Assembly (NCBI GenBank): GCA_029310945.1
Contig: JARJFC010000018.1
Span: forward strand, 1 to 64,000
Length of the DNA: 64,000 nucleotides
Direction of reading: 5' to 3'
From: Leptospira sp. 96542
GTDB lineage: Bacteria > Spirochaetota > Leptospiria > Leptospirales > Leptospiraceae
The translations under genes and the position numbers were made by a program. The notes beneath the pieces were generated by a model. It searched no databases, was not told the origin of the DNA, and was given only the letters and a program-made list of their open reading frames with translations. Positions 62,058 to 64,000 of the stretch are shown here, piece after piece. Numbering within the stretch: the first letter of the stretch is position 1; every line of letters starts with the position of its first letter.

Positions 62058-63098
62058 ATGGACGAGTTGAACGAATTTGATTTTGACCTCCCAGAAGCCC
62101 AAATCGCGAGGTTTCCCGCTTCCAGTCGGGATGAATCACGACTTTTGGTAGTGGATAGGTTGAAATCTTCTTACTTCGAAGCACCACTTTTTAAAGATAT
62201 AGTCAATTTCTTGCACCCAGGTGACGTTTTGGTTTACAACGATACAAAAGTTTCCAAACGCAGGGTTTATTTGCAAACGCATACAGGTAGGATCCATGAA
62301 TCCATTTTTTTGGAGATGCTAGAACCTTCTGGTCTCCTTTGGAATTGTATCCTTAAGAACCGAAGCAAGTTAAAGTTAGGTGATTTATTGACACCTGTCG
62401 GGTTTTCACAAATTCCTTTCGAATATTTTGGTCCAGAGGAAGATCGTTCTATATTGAAATCAAAATTCCCCATCAGAGAAGAAGATTTTGAGTCCTTCGG
62501 AAGTATACCCATCCCTCCTTATCTGAAGCGGAAAGCAGATGAAGAGGACAATATAAGATACCAAACCATATTTGCTAAGGAACCAGGTTCAGTGGCTGCG
62601 CCCACGGCGGGTCTTCATTTCACAGAAAGTTTGAAGCACGAGTTACAATGTAAGGGAATTCAATTTGTCCCCGTCCAATTGAAAATAGGCTATGGAACCT
62701 TTAGCCCGCTAACGAAAGTTCAGTGGGAGACAAAAAGATTACATTCAGAATCATACATTATGTCAGAAAAAACCGCAGAAATTTTGAACCAAACAAGAGC
62801 CGACAAAAATCGAGTGATCGCCATTGGTACGACGGCACTTAGGGTTCTCGAAACTGTGTACGATTCTCAATTGCGGAAATATAAGGCGCAGTCTGGTCAA
62901 ACTGACATATTTTTGTCTGAAGGGGACACGATCCACTCGATCGATGGCTTAATTACAAATTTCCATCTTCCCAAATCCAGTCTCTTACTCCTTGTTAGTG
63001 CTTTTTTGGGAAAAAAATTACTCTTGGATGTTTATAAGAGTGCGTTGGAAAAAAATTTCCGTTTTTATTCATACGGAGATTCGATGTTCCTTTTTTAA
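62058..63098 (+). CDS. queA: S-adenosylmethionine:tRNA ribosyltransferase-isomerase
   Basis: A 346-residue QueA, which adds the epoxycyclopentanediol from SAM to preQ1-tRNA to form epoxyqueuosine. Family motifs are FDFDLPEAQIARFPASSRDE SRLL at the N-terminus, GDVLVYNDTKV, GSVAAPTAGLHFTESL, KIGYGTFSPL and INFHLPKSSLLLLVSAFLG-type residues (TNFHLPKSSLLLLVSAF) near the end. Length is normal. ATG 62058 has GGAA upstream. There is no queuosine riboswitch or operon partner nearby. Confidence 0.96.
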   Translation: MDELNEFDFDLPEAQIARFPASSRDESRLLVVDRLKSSYFEAPLFKDIVNFLHPGDVLVYNDTKVSKRRVYLQTHTGRIHESIFLEMLEPSGLLWNCILKNRSKLKLGDLLTPVGFSQIPFEYFGPEEDRSILKSKFPIREEDFESFGSIPIPPYLKRKADEEDNIRYQTIFAKEPGSVAAPTAGLHFTESLKHELQCKGIQFVPVQLKIGYGTFSPLTKVQWETKRLHSESYIMSEKTAEILNQTRADKNRVIAIGTTALRVLETVYDSQLRKYKAQSGQTDIFLSEGDTIHSIDGLITNFHLPKSSLLLLVSAFLGKKLLLDVYKSALEKNFRFYSYGDSMFLF

Positions 63099-63150
63099 AA
63101 ATGAATTTACAGATTGTCCAAATCCCTAATACTCGTGAGACAGCTTTTTT

Positions 63151-64000
63151 ATGTTTGCACCTAAATCTTCAGTTTTAGTTTCAATTTTGTCAGGTCTAGG
63201 CTTGGTCACGGTTGTTACTCTGACGCCCGTTAAAGAACCAGAATCGATCGACATACTATTGCCTGAAACCAATGACTTCATCGATTCAGGGTACCATCCT
63301 GGGGCACTGCTGAAAGAAGAAAATGAATCAAAGGTGGAATCTAAAAAAGTTTCTACAGAAAGAAGTTTTGATTTAAAGTCGCCAATTTTTATTCCCTTAC
63401 CAAAAAATGATGAGTTTCGTGGTTTCGGTGAAAGTGGGATGAATGATCTTCGTTCTAAGTTTGATTCCGATTTTTATGTATCGGCTCTAGGAGAACGCAA
63501 GTTCTCTTATAAATCAGATAAAATCCATGTTCGGGGAGTGCAGTCCACTGAAGGATCCATTCTTGTCGCAAAAGATCCGTTAGGTTCTCCGATGGGCAAA
63601 ACATCTTCCAAACGATTTGAGTCTTTCGAGTTGGATTATGCACTCACTAAGAATCTCAGTGCACATGTTACGTCTTTCCAAACTGACACAAATGATTCTA
63701 GAAATCGTTCGAGTCGTGGCCAGACTTTGGCGGGTATTTCTGTCCAAGGCGGTGGTTTTTTTGATGCAAAGATCCTCGCAGGTGATAGCACCTTAGGTGG
63801 AACCGTTCGGTATTATAATTCCAGTTTATCGCAAGTTCGCCAAATTGAAGCTAACCGACGTTCCTTTGCGGATGCCCATCAAACCTATGAATGGCAAGCA
63901 AACTTCACTCCATCTGAATATTTTAAGGTTCAAACATCTGTGTTCAATATTAGAGGGGAAAACTTAGAAAGCCAATCAAGGCCAGAAGGCGGCAAAGTGT
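63151..64000 (+). CDS. outer-membrane beta-barrel-like protein, 3' end outside the window
   Basis: An open frame from ATG 63151 (GAGA 11 bases upstream) reads through the right edge with no stop: 283 residues are visible. The N-terminus MFAPKSSVLVSILSGLGLVT is hydrophobic and could be a signal anchor. A Lys/Glu-rich stretch (about 50-80) follows, then strands typical of barrels (SFELDYALTKNLSAHVTSFQ, FDAKILAGDSTLGGTVRYYN, QANFTPSEYFKVQTSVFNI). Its kinship is unknown. It is probably a surface protein; it is 52 bases after queA and has no visible shared operon signal. Confidence 0.65.
   Translation, partial: MFAPKSSVLVSILSGLGLVTVVTLTPVKEPESIDILLPETNDFIDSGYHPGALLKEENESKVESKKVSTERSFDLKSPIFIPLPKNDEFRGFGESGMNDLRSKFDSDFYVSALGERKFSYKSDKIHVRGVQSTEGSILVAKDPLGSPMGKTSSKRFESFELDYALTKNLSAHVTSFQTDTNDSRNRSSRGQTLAGISVQGGGFFDAKILAGDSTLGGTVRYYNSSLSQVRQIEANRRSFADAHQTYEWQANFTPSEYFKVQTSVFNIRGENLESQSRPEGGKV

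Overview
The window looks like spirochaete DNA, most probably from a Leptospira species of the saprophytic or intermediate type, and probably from its second, small chromosome (CII). The reasons are family content and layout: a BatA/BatB-BatC/BatD operon with MoxR, a futalosine-pathway mqnD, many lipoproteins with loose lipoboxes, low GC, and asd and htpG, which I recall being CII genes in L. interrogans. The species itself is inference. No rRNA, tRNA, transposase or CRISPR array was seen.

Layout. 1-5.5 kb: a truncated HDOD protein, a cyclic-nucleotide-binding protein, an acyltransferase, an FMN reductase and a first parAB pair. That pair is bracketed by two copies of one perfect palindrome (candidate parS). 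5.5-9.7 kb: outer-membrane protein, YgjP-like metalloprotease, LMW phosphatase and type II NADH dehydrogenase in one tight run, then two small secreted proteins. 9.7-21.0 kb: ten abutting or overlapping genes, from an alpha/beta hydrolase through moxR, DUF58 and the bat genes to htpG, apparently one operon. 21.1-26.3 kb: a soluble histidine kinase with a solute-binding-protein-like sensor, a helical-repeat protein, a membrane protein and mqnD.

26.3-34.2 kb holds a second, plasmid-like replication module, visibly richer in GC than the first 25 kb. It reads parA2, parB2, a structured 277-bp leader, rep, and a large repeat-bearing surface or fibre-like protein. The leader appears to encode a short antisense RNA with its own promoter and intrinsic terminator. 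A pseudo-enzyme relative of sigma-54 activators is divergent from parA2, across two copies of a 15-16 bp palindrome. 34.2-36.0 kb has two overlapping reading frames and an 893-bp gene-free stretch full of GC-rich hairpins.

36.0-45.2 kb: small zinc-ribbon protein, an MBOAT/SGNH O-acylation pair, then asd, an unknown 658-residue gene, pyruvate kinase and an Omp85-type barrel. 45.2-54.8 kb: pirin, then a compact six-gene run of chemoreceptor, exported caspase-like protease, three tandem Kelch lipoproteins and an unknown protein. This run is the best candidate here for an undescribed functional system. 54.8-62.0 kb (minus strand): a surface-glycan cluster with a second MBOAT/SGNH pair, one GT4 and two GT-C-like membrane proteins, plus a MazG-like pyrophosphohydrolase. 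62.0-64.0 kb: queA and the start of an outer-membrane protein that runs off the window.
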